Counted from the first letter of the stretch, positions 15,082 to 23,622 are shown. The stretch: 36,916 nt of DNA from Rhodocyclaceae bacterium (GCA_028869135.1 JAGWTC010000026.1:1-36916), one strand, 5' to 3'. The notes: a model not told the origin generated them from the sequence alone. Numbers and translations are program-made.

Positions 15082-16281
15082 TCAGGTCTTCAACTGGGTG
15101 ATCAGATCGTAGATCGGGCCGAGCACGGAAAGGATGACCCAGCCCAGCAGCAGACCGATGATCACGGTGAGCGCCGGTTCGATCAGCGTTTGCAGGCGTT
15201 CTATGGATTCGCGCACATCGCGGTTGTAGAAGTAGGACACGTTTTCCAGCGCCGTGTCGAGCTCGCCGCTGTTTTCTCCCACGCGCAGCATGCGTACGAC
15301 CAGCGGGGGGAACATGCCCACGCTCTGGAAGGCCAGCGTGATGTTCTGCCCTTCCTCGATCAACTGGGCGGCGCGGTGGATGGCCTCGCGCACGACGGCA
15401 TTGCCGGCGACGTCTTCGGTGATGCGCAACGTCTCGATGACGGAAATGCCCGAGGCATACATCATGGCAAAGGTGCCGGCGAAGCGTGACAGAACGATCT
15501 TGCGCAGGATTTCGCCGCCGATGGGCAGACGCAGCAGGATGGCGTGGAAACGATATCGCACCGCCGGCCGTGTGCGGACGGCGACGAACAGCGCAAACGC
15601 CGCGGCGATGGGCAAGCCCGCGAGCAGCGGCCAGTAGCCGGTGAAGATTTCCGAAACGGCCATGAGAAAGCGGGTCTGCATCGGAATTTCCTGGCCCATA
15701 TTGCGAATGAAGGCGACCAGCTTGGGCACCAGGTAGATCATGATGAAGAAGATCACCGGAACAATGATCGCCAGCATGAAGCTCGGATACATCACCAGCT
15801 TCTTCGTGTGGGCGGCCAGTTCGTCCTGCCACTTCAGGTCTTCGAAAAGCTTGCGCAGCACTTCGGACAGATTGCCGCTTTCCTCGCCGGCATGCACGAG
15901 ATTGCGGAACACTTCGTCGAAGGCTTGCGGATAGTCGCCCATGGCGGTCGAAAGCGTCTTTCCGCCTTCGATGCTTTCGATGAGGCCGGCCAGGATTTCG
16001 CGGAAACGGGGATGCTCGATGCTGTCGCGCAGATCGGCCAGGCCTTCGAGAATGGGGACGCCGGCCCGCAAGAGTTGTTCGAGATGGAAGCAGAAGTTGA
16101 TCAGTTCCCGGCGCGGCACTTTGCCTCCGAAGAGCGCCCGGGACGCGATCGGCTGACCGTTGATGAAGTCGAGATCCATGCGCTTGAGGCGCATTTCCAG
16201 GTCGATCTCGTTGACGGCGTCCATGCGGCCGCTGATTCTGCGGCCGGCGGGATTGACCGCCTTGTAGGCGTAGATGGGCAC
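15082..16281 (-). CDS. mshG: MshG, GspF/PilC-family inner-membrane platform protein
   Basis: A 399-residue member of the T2SS F family. It starts MPIYAYKAVNPAGRRISGRM, the usual opening of GspF/PilC proteins, and contains the two T2SSF domains (about 65-190 and 265-390). Transmembrane segments lie near 165-192, 212-238 and 370-392. Family motifs are FCFHLEQLLRAGVPILEGL (about 65-83) and RMLRVGENSGELDTALE (about 324-340). The protein anchors the cytoplasmic ATPase and transmits its motion to pilin extraction. The start is GTG at 16281, 3 bases after the mshE stop. Confidence 0.88.
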   Translation of the reverse strand: MPIYAYKAVNPAGRRISGRMDAVNEIDLEMRLKRMDLDFINGQPIASRALFGGKVPRRELINFCFHLEQLLRAGVPILEGLADLRDSIEHPRFREILAGLIESIEGGKTLSTAMGDYPQAFDEVFRNLVHAGEESGNLSEVLRKLFEDLKWQDELAAHTKKLVMYPSFMLAIIVPVIFFIMIYLVPKLVAFIRNMGQEIPMQTRFLMAVSEIFTGYWPLLAGLPIAAAFALFVAVRTRPAVRYRFHAILLRLPIGGEILRKIVLSRFAGTFAMMYASGISVIETLRITEDVAGNAVVREAIHRAAQLIEEGQNITLAFQSVGMFPPLVVRMLRVGENSGELDTALENVSYFYNRDVRESIERLQTLIEPALTVIIGLLLGWVILSVLGPIYDLITQLKT

Positions 16282-16284
16282 GCC

Positions 16285-17991
16285 CTAGAACCTCTCCGTC
16301 AGGTCGATAACGCGGCCGACTTCCTCGATTGAGGTGGCGCCCTCCAGAATGCGGCGTACGGCGTCCTCGGCCAGGCTGCGGAAGCCCTTTGCATTGGCCG
16401 CATTGCGTATTTCGCGGGCGGTGGCGCGGCGGGCGATGAGCTCGTCGATGTCGCCATCCATGCGCAGCACTTCCATGATGGCGAGGCGGCCGCGATAACC
16501 GCGATGGTGGCAGTATTCGCAGGCGCCGGCGCGGTAAATCAGCGGTGCCGATCCTTCCTCGACGCCGAGAATGCGCGCCTCGGCCGGGCCGGCCTGATAG
16601 GAAATGCGGCAGTGCGGGCAAAGTCGGCGCACCAGCCGTTGCGCAATGACGCCGATGATATTGCCGGCCATGATGTCGGGCAGAACGCCGATGTCGAGCA
16701 GGCGCGGAATGGCGCCGATGGCGGAGTTCGTGTGCAGCGTCGAATAAACCTGGTGGCCGGTCATGGCGGCGCGGAAGGCCATGTCGGCCGTATCCTCGTC
16801 GCGGATTTCGCCGACCAGAATGACGTCCGGGTCCTGACGCATCATGGAGCGGATGCCGTTGGCGAAATCGAGCTTGGACACTTCGGAAACCGAGGTCTGG
16901 CGCACCATGGGCAGCGGATACTCGACCGGATCCTCCAGGGTCATGATGTTCACGCCCTCCTGGTTGATATGGCTGAGGATGGAGTAGAGCGTGGTGGTCT
17001 TGCCACTGCCGGTCGGGCCGGTCACGAGGATGATGCCTTCCGGTCGCGCCACCATTCGCTGCACCAGCGCGACCTGCGCATCGTCAAGGCCGAGCCCGTC
17101 CAGCGCGACGATGCCCTTTTGGCGGTCGAGGATGCGCAGGACGATGTTTTCGCCGTGGATGGTCGGCTGTGCGGCGACGCGGAAATCTATGCTGCGGCCG
17201 CTGATGTTGAGCGAGATGCGGCCGTCCTGCGGCGCGCGCGTCTCGGCGATGTTCATGCCGCTCATGACCTTGATGCGCACGGCCATCGCTGCCCAGTAGG
17301 ATTTATGCAGCGCGCGGATCTGGCGCAGGATGCCGTCGGTGCGGTAGCGGATGCGCAGGAAGCTGTCTTCCGGTTCGAAGTGAATGTCGGAGGCGTCGGC
17401 CTTGACGGCATCCGTGAGCAGTGCATCGATCAGTCGCACGACCGGCTGACTGTACTCGTCGACCGTATTCGCCAGGGAGCGGTAGTCGATCTCGCCGGTT
17501 TCGATCTCGTGCAGAATGCCGTCGATGGAAAGCTCGTGACCGTAGTATTGGTCGATGGCGCGCGCGATATCCGATTCGCCGGCCAAAAGCGTATCGATCT
17601 CGATCTCGTGCGGCGCGATGCTGCGCACCTTGTCGATGGCGACGATATTGTTCGGATCGGAGATGGCGATCGTCAGGCGCCGCGCCTCGCGGTCGTAGTC
17701 GAGCGGGATGGCGCGATGACGGCGCGCGATGTCGAGCGGCACCATGCTCAAGGCTTCGGCGTCGACGATGACATGCGCAAGATCGACGGCGCGCTGCCCG
17801 AGCGATTCGCCCAGCGCGTCGCGCAGCGTGGCTTCCGAGACAAAGCCGAGCTGGATCAGCAGCTTGCCCAGCGGCAGGTTGGCGCGCATCTGCTCCAGCA
17901 GCACGATGCGCAACTGGTCTTCGCTGATCAACCCCTGGTTGATCAGGATCTGGCCGATGGGCCGCCGCTGCTGCGCCGCGGGCGAGCTCAT
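16285..17991 (-). CDS. mshE: MshE, GspE/PilB-family pilus extension ATPase
   Basis: A 568-residue secretion ATPase. The N-terminal part (about 1-150) has MshEN/GspE-N-like domains, which in MshE proteins can bind cyclic di-GMP: IGQILINQGLISEDQL (12-27) and LPLGKLLIQLGFVSE repeat the same motif pattern. The core has Walker A GPTGSGKTTT (about 325-334), the Asp-box, Walker B DPDVILVGEIRDEDTA (about 385-400) and the His-box MTGHQVYSTLHTNSA. A tetracysteine zinc module follows (CPHC near 457 and CEYC near 490). All catalytic motifs are intact. It drives pilus assembly with MshG. The start overlaps the mshN stop (ATGA). Confidence 0.9.
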   Translation of the reverse strand: MSSPAAQQRRPIGQILINQGLISEDQLRIVLLEQMRANLPLGKLLIQLGFVSEATLRDALGESLGQRAVDLAHVIVDAEALSMVPLDIARRHRAIPLDYDREARRLTIAISDPNNIVAIDKVRSIAPHEIEIDTLLAGESDIARAIDQYYGHELSIDGILHEIETGEIDYRSLANTVDEYSQPVVRLIDALLTDAVKADASDIHFEPEDSFLRIRYRTDGILRQIRALHKSYWAAMAVRIKVMSGMNIAETRAPQDGRISLNISGRSIDFRVAAQPTIHGENIVLRILDRQKGIVALDGLGLDDAQVALVQRMVARPEGIILVTGPTGSGKTTTLYSILSHINQEGVNIMTLEDPVEYPLPMVRQTSVSEVSKLDFANGIRSMMRQDPDVILVGEIRDEDTADMAFRAAMTGHQVYSTLHTNSAIGAIPRLLDIGVLPDIMAGNIIGVIAQRLVRRLCPHCRISYQAGPAEARILGVEEGSAPLIYRAGACEYCHHRGYRGRLAIMEVLRMDGDIDELIARRATAREIRNAANAKGFRSLAEDAVRRILEGATSIEEVGRVIDLTERF

Positions 17992-19169
17992 GAACCGCCC
18001 GCCGCCTGCAGCTCGCGCAGGCGCTGCTGCACCTGTTCGCGGTTGAAGGCGCCGTTCTGAACGGTCGCCAGGCGCAGCGCTTCGGCGTAATACTGCGCGG
18101 CCGGTTTGCCCTGACGCAGATGATCGAGGCTGACGGCGAGATTGTAGGCGATGTCCGGGTTGCTGCTGTCGTTCTGATAGGCGAGGAAATAGGACTGCTG
18201 TGCGTCGCGCCAGCGCTGATCCTGGGCGTAAAGATTGCCGAGCGCGAAGTGCAGCGGCGCGACGCCCGGTTGTTCGGCGATCAGGGTTTTCAGGCGGCTT
18301 TCGGCGTTGCTGCTGCCGGAGCGCCCGCGCAGCCCGGCCAGCCCGGCGTGGGCATAGGGGTCGCGCGGGTCAGCTTCGAGTATGCGCAGGTAGTAGTCTT
18401 CAGCCAGGTCGGGCTGCTGGCGCTGCAACGCGATGGCAGCCAGGCCGTACATCGCGTCTACACTCTTGGGGTCGCTGGCCAGCATGCGCTCGTAGGCTTG
18501 CTGGGCCTGCGGAAGACGGCCCTGCTGCAATGCGCTGTAGCCCTGCTCCAGCAAAGGGCTGACGCGCGGCTGGCTGCGGGTGATGCGGACCGGGTCGGCA
18601 GCGGCGGGAGCGATGCTGTCGGCAGCCGGGGGAGGGGCGCTGCGCGCGATGGCTTCATGAACGACCGGTGCGGCGGCGGTTTGAGGCTCCAGCCGTGGCG
18701 ACGCCTCAACTGCCGGTGCCTCAACTGCCGGTGCCGCCATTGCTGTCGGATGCGGTGCCGTCGCTGTCGGAGCAGCGCTGCTCGCTTCGAGGCTGCCACG
18801 TGGATGCATCTGCCACCAGACGTAAGTGCCTATGCCCACTGCCGCGAGCGTGGCAACGCAGACCAGCGCCAGCATGAAGGCCTTGTCTTCCGGTTTTTTC
18901 GGCGTCGCCTTGGCGGCAAATGCGTTGTGCACGGCCTGCCGCTGCGCCGTGTGGTCAGCGACGCGACGCGGGGCCGCAGGTTGCGTCTGCGGCACGTCGT
19001 CGCGCGGCGGCAATGGCGCCAGTTCGAGTGCGGCCGATGTCTCGTCCGCAAGGCTTGCGTGCGGCGGGTCGGCTGCGGTCGCCGGTACCGCAATCCCCTC
19101 TCCGGAAGACTGGCTGGCCGCGCGCTTGGTCTCTTCGGCCTTGCGCAGCGCGTCCATGAGCAGGCTCAT
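17988..19169 (-). CDS. MshN-like TPR protein
   Basis: A 393-residue bitopic protein. It begins MSLLMDALRKAEETKRAA, a conserved opening of MshN-like and related proteins. A transmembrane segment lies at about 98-118 (FMLALVCVATLAAVGIGTYVWW). A long Ala/Pro-rich linker follows (about 125-200), containing a tandem 15-bp repeat that encodes PAVEA twice. TPR repeats fill about 205-385 (LLEQGYSALQQGRLPQAQQ, MYGLAAIALQRQQPDLAEDY, PDIAYNLAVSLDHLRQGK). MshN-type proteins are periplasmic scaffolds that may help the secretin assemble. It sits 2 bases after mshL. Confidence 0.75.
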   Translation of the reverse strand: MSLLMDALRKAEETKRAASQSSGEGIAVPATAADPPHASLADETSAALELAPLPPRDDVPQTQPAAPRRVADHTAQRQAVHNAFAAKATPKKPEDKAFMLALVCVATLAAVGIGTYVWWQMHPRGSLEASSAAPTATAPHPTAMAAPAVEAPAVEASPRLEPQTAAAPVVHEAIARSAPPPAADSIAPAAADPVRITRSQPRVSPLLEQGYSALQQGRLPQAQQAYERMLASDPKSVDAMYGLAAIALQRQQPDLAEDYYLRILEADPRDPYAHAGLAGLRGRSGSSNAESRLKTLIAEQPGVAPLHFALGNLYAQDQRWRDAQQSYFLAYQNDSSNPDIAYNLAVSLDHLRQGKPAAQYYAEALRLATVQNGAFNREQVQQRLRELQAAGGS

Positions 19170-19171
19170 CC

Positions 19172-21028
19172 CTAGTGCGCCCCGTCGCTGTTGCCCGTGA
19201 GGCCGAAAGGCAGGGCGCGCGGCGGCGGCGTGAACATGCCGTCGCCGGGCAGCGAACCCTTGAGCCTGCGGTAATCGCCGTTGACACTGGGATCGCGAAT
19301 GACAACCGGGCGCAGGAAAATGACCAGCTCGGATTTGCCCACCAGGTTGTTACGGCTGGTGAAGATTTCGCCGAACAGAGGAATGGCGCCGGCGCCCGGA
19401 ACGCGGCCGGTATTGTATTCGGCGCGTTCCTGCATCAGGCCGCCCAGCACTGCGATCTCGCCGTCCTCGACGCGCATCACGGACTCCATCTCGCGCGTCT
19501 TGATTTCAGGAATCTGGTTGGGGATGCGAGCGCCGGTGGCGTCGCGCAATTCCGGGCTGGGGTCGGGGACGTAGTTCGAGATGCTGGTGATGGAGGGGCG
19601 GACGTTCAGCGTGATCGAATTGCTGTCGCTGATCTGCGGCGTGACTGTCATGACCAGACCGACCGATACCGATTGCGGCGTGGTCGTGACGGCCTTGGTT
19701 GCCGTGGTGGTGAGGGTGCCTGCGGCCAGATCGGCCTTGACCGTGAAGTAGACCTTGTTCTCGACGACCTTGAGCAGGGCCGACTGATTGTTCAGCACAG
19801 ACAGCCGCGGGCTGGACAGGACCTTCACGTTGCCGAACTGTTCGAGCAGGCTGAGCGCGATCTTGATGTCCAGCGGGTTTTTCTCGTTGATGTACGAGAG
19901 TTGAAACGGGGATGCCTGATTGACGGTATTCGTCGAGGTCGGAGATTTCAGCAGGAATCCCGAGCCGTCCGTCCGGGTCCGCGACCAGTCTATGCCCTGC
20001 TGGTAGCTGTCATTGAGGTCGACCTCGACGATGGTGGCCTCGATCATGACCTGGCGCCGCGCGCTGGCCGTCACCTGGTCGAGAAATTCCTGGATTTTCT
20101 CGTGCTGACGGCCGGTGGCGCGCACGGTGACAATACCGGTTTCGGCATTGACGATGACCGAGGCGGCCTCGCGGAAAGTGACGCGGCGCGTGACGGTGGT
20201 TTCGTCCTGCTGCAACTGCGCCGGATTGGGGCTGCCGGCAATGCCCTGCGGGACTGCGGCGCGCACCGCACGGCCGGCGGCGCTGGCGACTGCGCCGGTA
20301 CCTGTCGTGCTCTGCTGGTCGGTGCGTTCGGTCACGGTTTCGCTCGATCCTTCCGGCAACAGCTTGTCGGTTTCGCGCAGCAGGTCCTTGATGTTCCGTT
20401 CCAGCGATTCCCAGAAGTGGTTGCTGACCTTGTTGTCCACCTTGGTCACGGAGACATTGCCGCTGGCCCCGCCGGCCGGCATCATGCCGCTGGCGCCGGC
20501 CGCGCCGCTGATGCCGCTGGTGATCTGCGAATTGGCGGATACCGTGGTCGTGGCGTCGCGGCTCATATTGACGTAATCGACCTTGTAGGTCCGCAGAAAG
20601 GGCGTGTCCGGCATGACGGCCAGATTGGGGCCGTCCAGCTCCCAGCGCATGTCGACCTGCTTGGCGATACGTGCCAGCAGTTGCTGCAAGGTCTGGTCGA
20701 TGGCGTTCAACGTGACCGTGCCCTGGATGCCGGGATGGATGTCGATATTCACCTTGGCGTCGCGTGCCAGGGCAAACAGCAGCTCCTGCGCCTTGATGTT
20801 GTTCACGACAACACTATAGGTTTCCGTCTTGGCGGCGGGGCGGGGCTTGGGGACGATGGCGCTGGTCTGCACCGGCGCCGGAATCGAGTTGCGGAGGGGT
20901 TGGGCGGCGTCGGCTTCGCGCAGGTGGGCGCTGGAAGGGTTGGACGGCGGCGTGCTGCAGGCAACAAGCCCGCCGGCGAGCAGTCCGCTACCGATGAACC
21001 ATGTGGCAAGACGGCGATATGACTGCAT
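19172..21028 (-). CDS. mshL: MshL, outer-membrane secretin of the MSHA-type pilus
   Basis: A 618-residue secretin. It carries a lipoprotein signal peptide with lipobox LVAC (Cys24). N-terminal secretin domains (about 75-330) include AKVNIDIHPGIQGTVTLNA and QLLARIAKQVDMRWE, the secretin/TonB short N-terminal domain, then a Gly/Ala-rich loop and the N1-type domain. The C-terminal secretin barrel (about 370-590) shows VKVLSSPRLSVLNNQSALLKV, ISDSNSITLNVRPSITSI, DGEIAVLGGLMQ and SRNNLVGKSELVIFLRPVVI, all typical of GspD/PilQ/MshL. It forms the outer-membrane pore for the pilus. The gap to mshM is 124 bases and may hold a promoter. Confidence 0.9.
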   Translation of the reverse strand: MQSYRRLATWFIGSGLLAGGLVACSTPPSNPSSAHLREADAAQPLRNSIPAPVQTSAIVPKPRPAAKTETYSVVVNNIKAQELLFALARDAKVNIDIHPGIQGTVTLNAIDQTLQQLLARIAKQVDMRWELDGPNLAVMPDTPFLRTYKVDYVNMSRDATTTVSANSQITSGISGAAGASGMMPAGGASGNVSVTKVDNKVSNHFWESLERNIKDLLRETDKLLPEGSSETVTERTDQQSTTGTGAVASAAGRAVRAAVPQGIAGSPNPAQLQQDETTVTRRVTFREAASVIVNAETGIVTVRATGRQHEKIQEFLDQVTASARRQVMIEATIVEVDLNDSYQQGIDWSRTRTDGSGFLLKSPTSTNTVNQASPFQLSYINEKNPLDIKIALSLLEQFGNVKVLSSPRLSVLNNQSALLKVVENKVYFTVKADLAAGTLTTTATKAVTTTPQSVSVGLVMTVTPQISDSNSITLNVRPSITSISNYVPDPSPELRDATGARIPNQIPEIKTREMESVMRVEDGEIAVLGGLMQERAEYNTGRVPGAGAIPLFGEIFTSRNNLVGKSELVIFLRPVVIRDPSVNGDYRRLKGSLPGDGMFTPPPRALPFGLTGNSDGAH

Positions 21029-21152
21029 TCCATCCCTATCCGATTGTTATGTCTGTATCTGTCGCGCCGACTGCAGGCGTCGGCATCTTACCCCGCAAAG
21101 CCGGGCGAACCATCTTTTTTGCATATTTGGACGGTGCCCGTTGTTGCATCCT
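21029..21152. other. 124-base gap between mshM and mshL
   Basis: No coding sequence is supported. It is the longest gap inside the mshM-to-pseudopilin block and could hold an internal promoter for mshL, but no clear -35/-10 pair was found on the minus strand. Confidence 0.3.
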
Positions 21153-22505
21153 TCACCGCAACTTCTTCACCTGTCTCAGGTAAGGCTGGCTGTTCTGGAT
21201 TTCGGTCGGCAACGCAGCCATGGCGCGCGAAGCCTGGGCATGACTTTCATATTCTCCAAATATGATGCCAAGGCGCGGCGTGTTGCCGCGCTTGCCCAAA
21301 TAGGCGCGTGTCTGGTCGGCCGGCAACTGACTTTCCAACCTTTGCAGAAAGCTCTCGATCTGCTCGCCTTGTGCGGCATCCATGGCGCGCAACTGGATGA
21401 ACCAGTGTTCGTCGTCGGCATGCTCCAGCCATGCTTGCCCTGCGGCAAGACGCTGCTCGGTGAGCGTGGCTGTGCGGGGTTCCGGCGGGGTTGCTGAGGG
21501 TGTTGGCGGCGGATTGGCCGCCGTGGCCGCTGGCACAGGCAGGGCGGCCGCTGCCGCGGGCGTGGCGGTAATCGAGTCGATCGAGGTGGTGGCGGGCTTG
21601 CCCTGCAACCACAAGAACAGCGCCAGCAGCAGGGCCAGGCAAGCGCCCCCGGCCAGAGCGAGCATCGCCTTGCGTCCGGATGGCGGCGCGGCGGCGACAG
21701 AAAAGTCGCAATCCTCGATGGCAGCCTTGGTTTCCTCGGGACCCACGTCGTGGCGGCCGGCGGCGTAGGCGGCCAGCAGCGACTTGTCGGCGAGGATATT
21801 GATGCGCCGGGTCAGTCCTTGTGCGGCGCCGGTAAGTTGGCCGATGGCGGTCGGGGAAAAAATCGAGGCTCCCTTGTAGCCGGCGGCGCGCAGGCGGAAG
21901 TCGATGTAATCGGCCGTTTCCTCGCGCCCGAGCGGGCCCAGGGTGAAGTTGTGGGTAATGCGTTCCTTGAGTTGGCGCATGTCGTGCCGCGCAAGAACGT
22001 CGTTGAGTTCGGGCTGGCCGAACATCACCAGTTGCAACAGCTTGTGATGATTGGTTTCGAGATTGGAGAGCAGGCGAATCTCCTCCAGCGTCTCGCGCGG
22101 CATGACGTGCGCCTCGTCGATCAGTACCACCACCTGATGGCCCTTGGCGTAGAGCGCGATCAGGTGCTCCTGCAGCAGGCGGACGATCTGGGCGGAGCGG
22201 GTGGAGGGCGGAACGGGCAAATGCAGCTCGGCCGCCAGCGCATACAGAATGTCGTCGCGCGACAGGGAGGGGGTTGCCAGGTAGATGGTGACGACGTTGG
22301 CGGGAAGCCGTTCGAGCAGAACCCGGCACAGCATGGTCTTGCCGCTGCCTACTTCGCCGCTGACCTTGACGATGCCTTCGTCATGCGTGATGGCATAGAT
22401 GAGTGCATCGAGAGTCGCGCCGCGATTGGCGCCGGCAAAGAAGAACTCCGTGTGTGGCGTGATGCGGAAAGGGGGTTCGCGCAGGCCGAAATGATCGAGG
22501 TACAT
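21153..22505 (-). CDS. mshM: MshM, ExeA/GspA-type AAA ATPase with C-terminal SPOR-like domain
   Basis: A 450-residue protein. The N-terminal AAA domain (about 1-270) starts MYLDHFGLREPPFRITPH, the classic ExeA/MshM opening. It has Walker A GEVGSGKT (50-57) and Walker B VVVLIDEAHVM (about 124-134). One transmembrane helix spans about 280-301 (LALAGGACLALLLALFLWLQ). An Ala/Pro-rich linker leads to a C-terminal region (about 365-450) with WFIQLRAMDAAQGEQ and LGIIFGEYESHAQASRAMAALP. That pattern matches SPOR peptidoglycan-binding domains. ExeA-type proteins bind peptidoglycan to let the secretin assemble, often through a PG_binding_1 domain; here a SPOR-like module seems to replace it. It is first in the minus-strand cluster. 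Confidence 0.87.
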   Translation of the reverse strand: MYLDHFGLREPPFRITPHTEFFFAGANRGATLDALIYAITHDEGIVKVSGEVGSGKTMLCRVLLERLPANVVTIYLATPSLSRDDILYALAAELHLPVPPSTRSAQIVRLLQEHLIALYAKGHQVVVLIDEAHVMPRETLEEIRLLSNLETNHHKLLQLVMFGQPELNDVLARHDMRQLKERITHNFTLGPLGREETADYIDFRLRAAGYKGASIFSPTAIGQLTGAAQGLTRRINILADKSLLAAYAAGRHDVGPEETKAAIEDCDFSVAAAPPSGRKAMLALAGGACLALLLALFLWLQGKPATTSIDSITATPAAAAALPVPAATAANPPPTPSATPPEPRTATLTEQRLAAGQAWLEHADDEHWFIQLRAMDAAQGEQIESFLQRLESQLPADQTRAYLGKRGNTPRLGIIFGEYESHAQASRAMAALPTEIQNSQPYLRQVKKLR

Positions 22506-22531
22506 GGCGTTCAGGCGCCAGCTGGCGATGG

Positions 22532-22559
22532 GCCCTTGCGCCGCGGGCGGCGCAAGGGC
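22532..22559. repeat. 12-bp perfect inverted repeat in the mshM leader
   Basis: GCCCTTGCGCCG (22532-22543) and CGGCGCAAGGGC (22548-22559) pair perfectly around CGGG. Neither strand has a T-run after it, so it is not a standard intrinsic terminator. It lies 27 bases upstream of the mshM start and would be transcribed in the mshM 5' leader. Confidence 0.75.
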
Positions 22560-22740
22560 GTTGATGTGGACTGGTGGCGACAGGCGTGCAGCATGGATGG
22601 CCTCTGTGTCGGATAGTCTCTATTGGACGCCGGGGCCATGCCCGGCAGTCCATGGAAAATCGGCCAAAATTCCCGTCATACCGGCGCGGTCCGTCGCCGT
22701 TTCGCGACCGAATGATTTCGGGCGACGGGATCTAATCTGC

Positions 22741-22746
22741 TAAAAT
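22741..22746 (+). promoter_or_regulatory. Candidate -10 box for the mla operon
   Basis: TAAAAT matches 5/6 of the sigma70 -10 consensus. The -35 region (about 22717-22723, TTCGGG) is weak. A start near 22753 would leave only 9 bases before ATG 22762, which favours the GTG at 22798 as the true mlaF start. Confidence 0.4.
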
Positions 22747-22761
22747 CCTGCCTTTATTCAC

Positions 22762-23622
22762 ATGCCCGCCGAATTCCCTGGCGGGAAAGCCAATCGAGTG
22801 TCCTCCGATCCGAGTTCTCCGCTGGTTCAGATCAATAATCTGAACTTCGCTTACGACAGCCGCCCCATTCTGACCGGGATCAATCTTGAGATTCCGCGCG
22901 GCAAGCTCGTCGCCATCATGGGCACCAGCGGTTGCGGCAAGACCACCTTGCTGCGCCTGATTGGCGGACAGCTGCGCGCTTCGGCCGGCAGTGTGACGGT
23001 GGACGGCCAGAACGTCGGCCAGCTTGGCAATGCCGAGCTTTTCAAATTGCGCCGCCGCATGGGCATGCTGTTCCAGTTCGGCGCCCTGTTCACCGATCTG
23101 TCGGTGTATGACAACGTCGCCTTCCCCCTGCGCGAAAACACCGACCTGCCCGAGGCGCTGATTTACGATCTGGTGCTGATGAAGCTGCACGCAGTCGGCC
23201 TGCGCGGCGCCCACCGCCTGATGCCCAACGAGCTGTCTGGCGGCATGGCGCGCCGGGTGGCGCTGGCGCGGGCGATTGCACTGGACCCCATGCTGATGAT
23301 GTACGACGAGCCCTTTGCCGGCCTCGATCCGATCTCGCTGGCAATTACCGGCGAATTGATCCGCAAGCTCAACGACGCGCTGGGCGCGAGTTCGATCATG
23401 GTGACGCACGACGTGCCCGAGTCGCTGAAGATCGTCGATTACATCTATTTCATGGCGGGCGGCAAGATTGTGGCGCAAGGCACGCCGGACGACATTCGCA
23501 ATTCGGCCGATCCTTTCGTGCACCAGTTTATCTGGGGCGAGTCGGACGGCCCGGTGCCTTTCCACTATCCGGCGCCGACTTATGCCGAAGAACTGATTCG
23601 TCGGGATGTCTCTCATGCTTGA
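22762..23622 (+). CDS. mlaF: MlaF, ATPase of the Mla phospholipid transporter
   Basis: An ABC ATPase of 286 residues from ATG 22762, or 274 from GTG 22798. The latter is more usual for MlaF (about 270), gives a SSDPSSPLVQI N-terminus and leaves a better leader. It has Walker A MGTSGCGKTT (53-62), signature LSGGMARR (about 156-163) and Walker B LMMYDEPFAGLDP (about 175-187), with the switch His in IMVTHDVPESL. MlaF with MlaB powers MlaE in the inner membrane to move phospholipids between inner membrane and periplasmic MlaC. It leads the mlaFEDACB operon, and its end overlaps mlaE. Confidence 0.94.
   Translation: MPAEFPGGKANRVSSDPSSPLVQINNLNFAYDSRPILTGINLEIPRGKLVAIMGTSGCGKTTLLRLIGGQLRASAGSVTVDGQNVGQLGNAELFKLRRRMGMLFQFGALFTDLSVYDNVAFPLRENTDLPEALIYDLVLMKLHAVGLRGAHRLMPNELSGGMARRVALARAIALDPMLMMYDEPFAGLDPISLAITGELIRKLNDALGASSIMVTHDVPESLKIVDYIYFMAGGKIVAQGTPDDIRNSADPFVHQFIWGESDGPVPFHYPAPTYAEELIRRDVSHA

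Larger units (their letters stand above)
22506..22761. other. 256-base divergent intergenic region between mshM and mlaF
   Basis: Divergent control region. It contains a 12-bp perfect hairpin at 22532-22559 close to mshM, a 6-bp GC hairpin (GCCGGG 22629-22634, CCCGGC 22641-22646) and a TAAAAT -10-like box (22741-22746) facing mlaF. No open reading frame is supported. Confidence 0.5.

Noticed and set aside
16504-18060. A 518-codon open frame on the plus strand opposite mshE
   Set aside because: Antisense shadow of an ATPase with all catalytic motifs intact.
19175-21022. A 615-codon open frame on the plus strand opposite mshL
   Set aside because: Low-complexity Gly/Arg/Asp composition, no family match, and the minus strand encodes an intact secretin.
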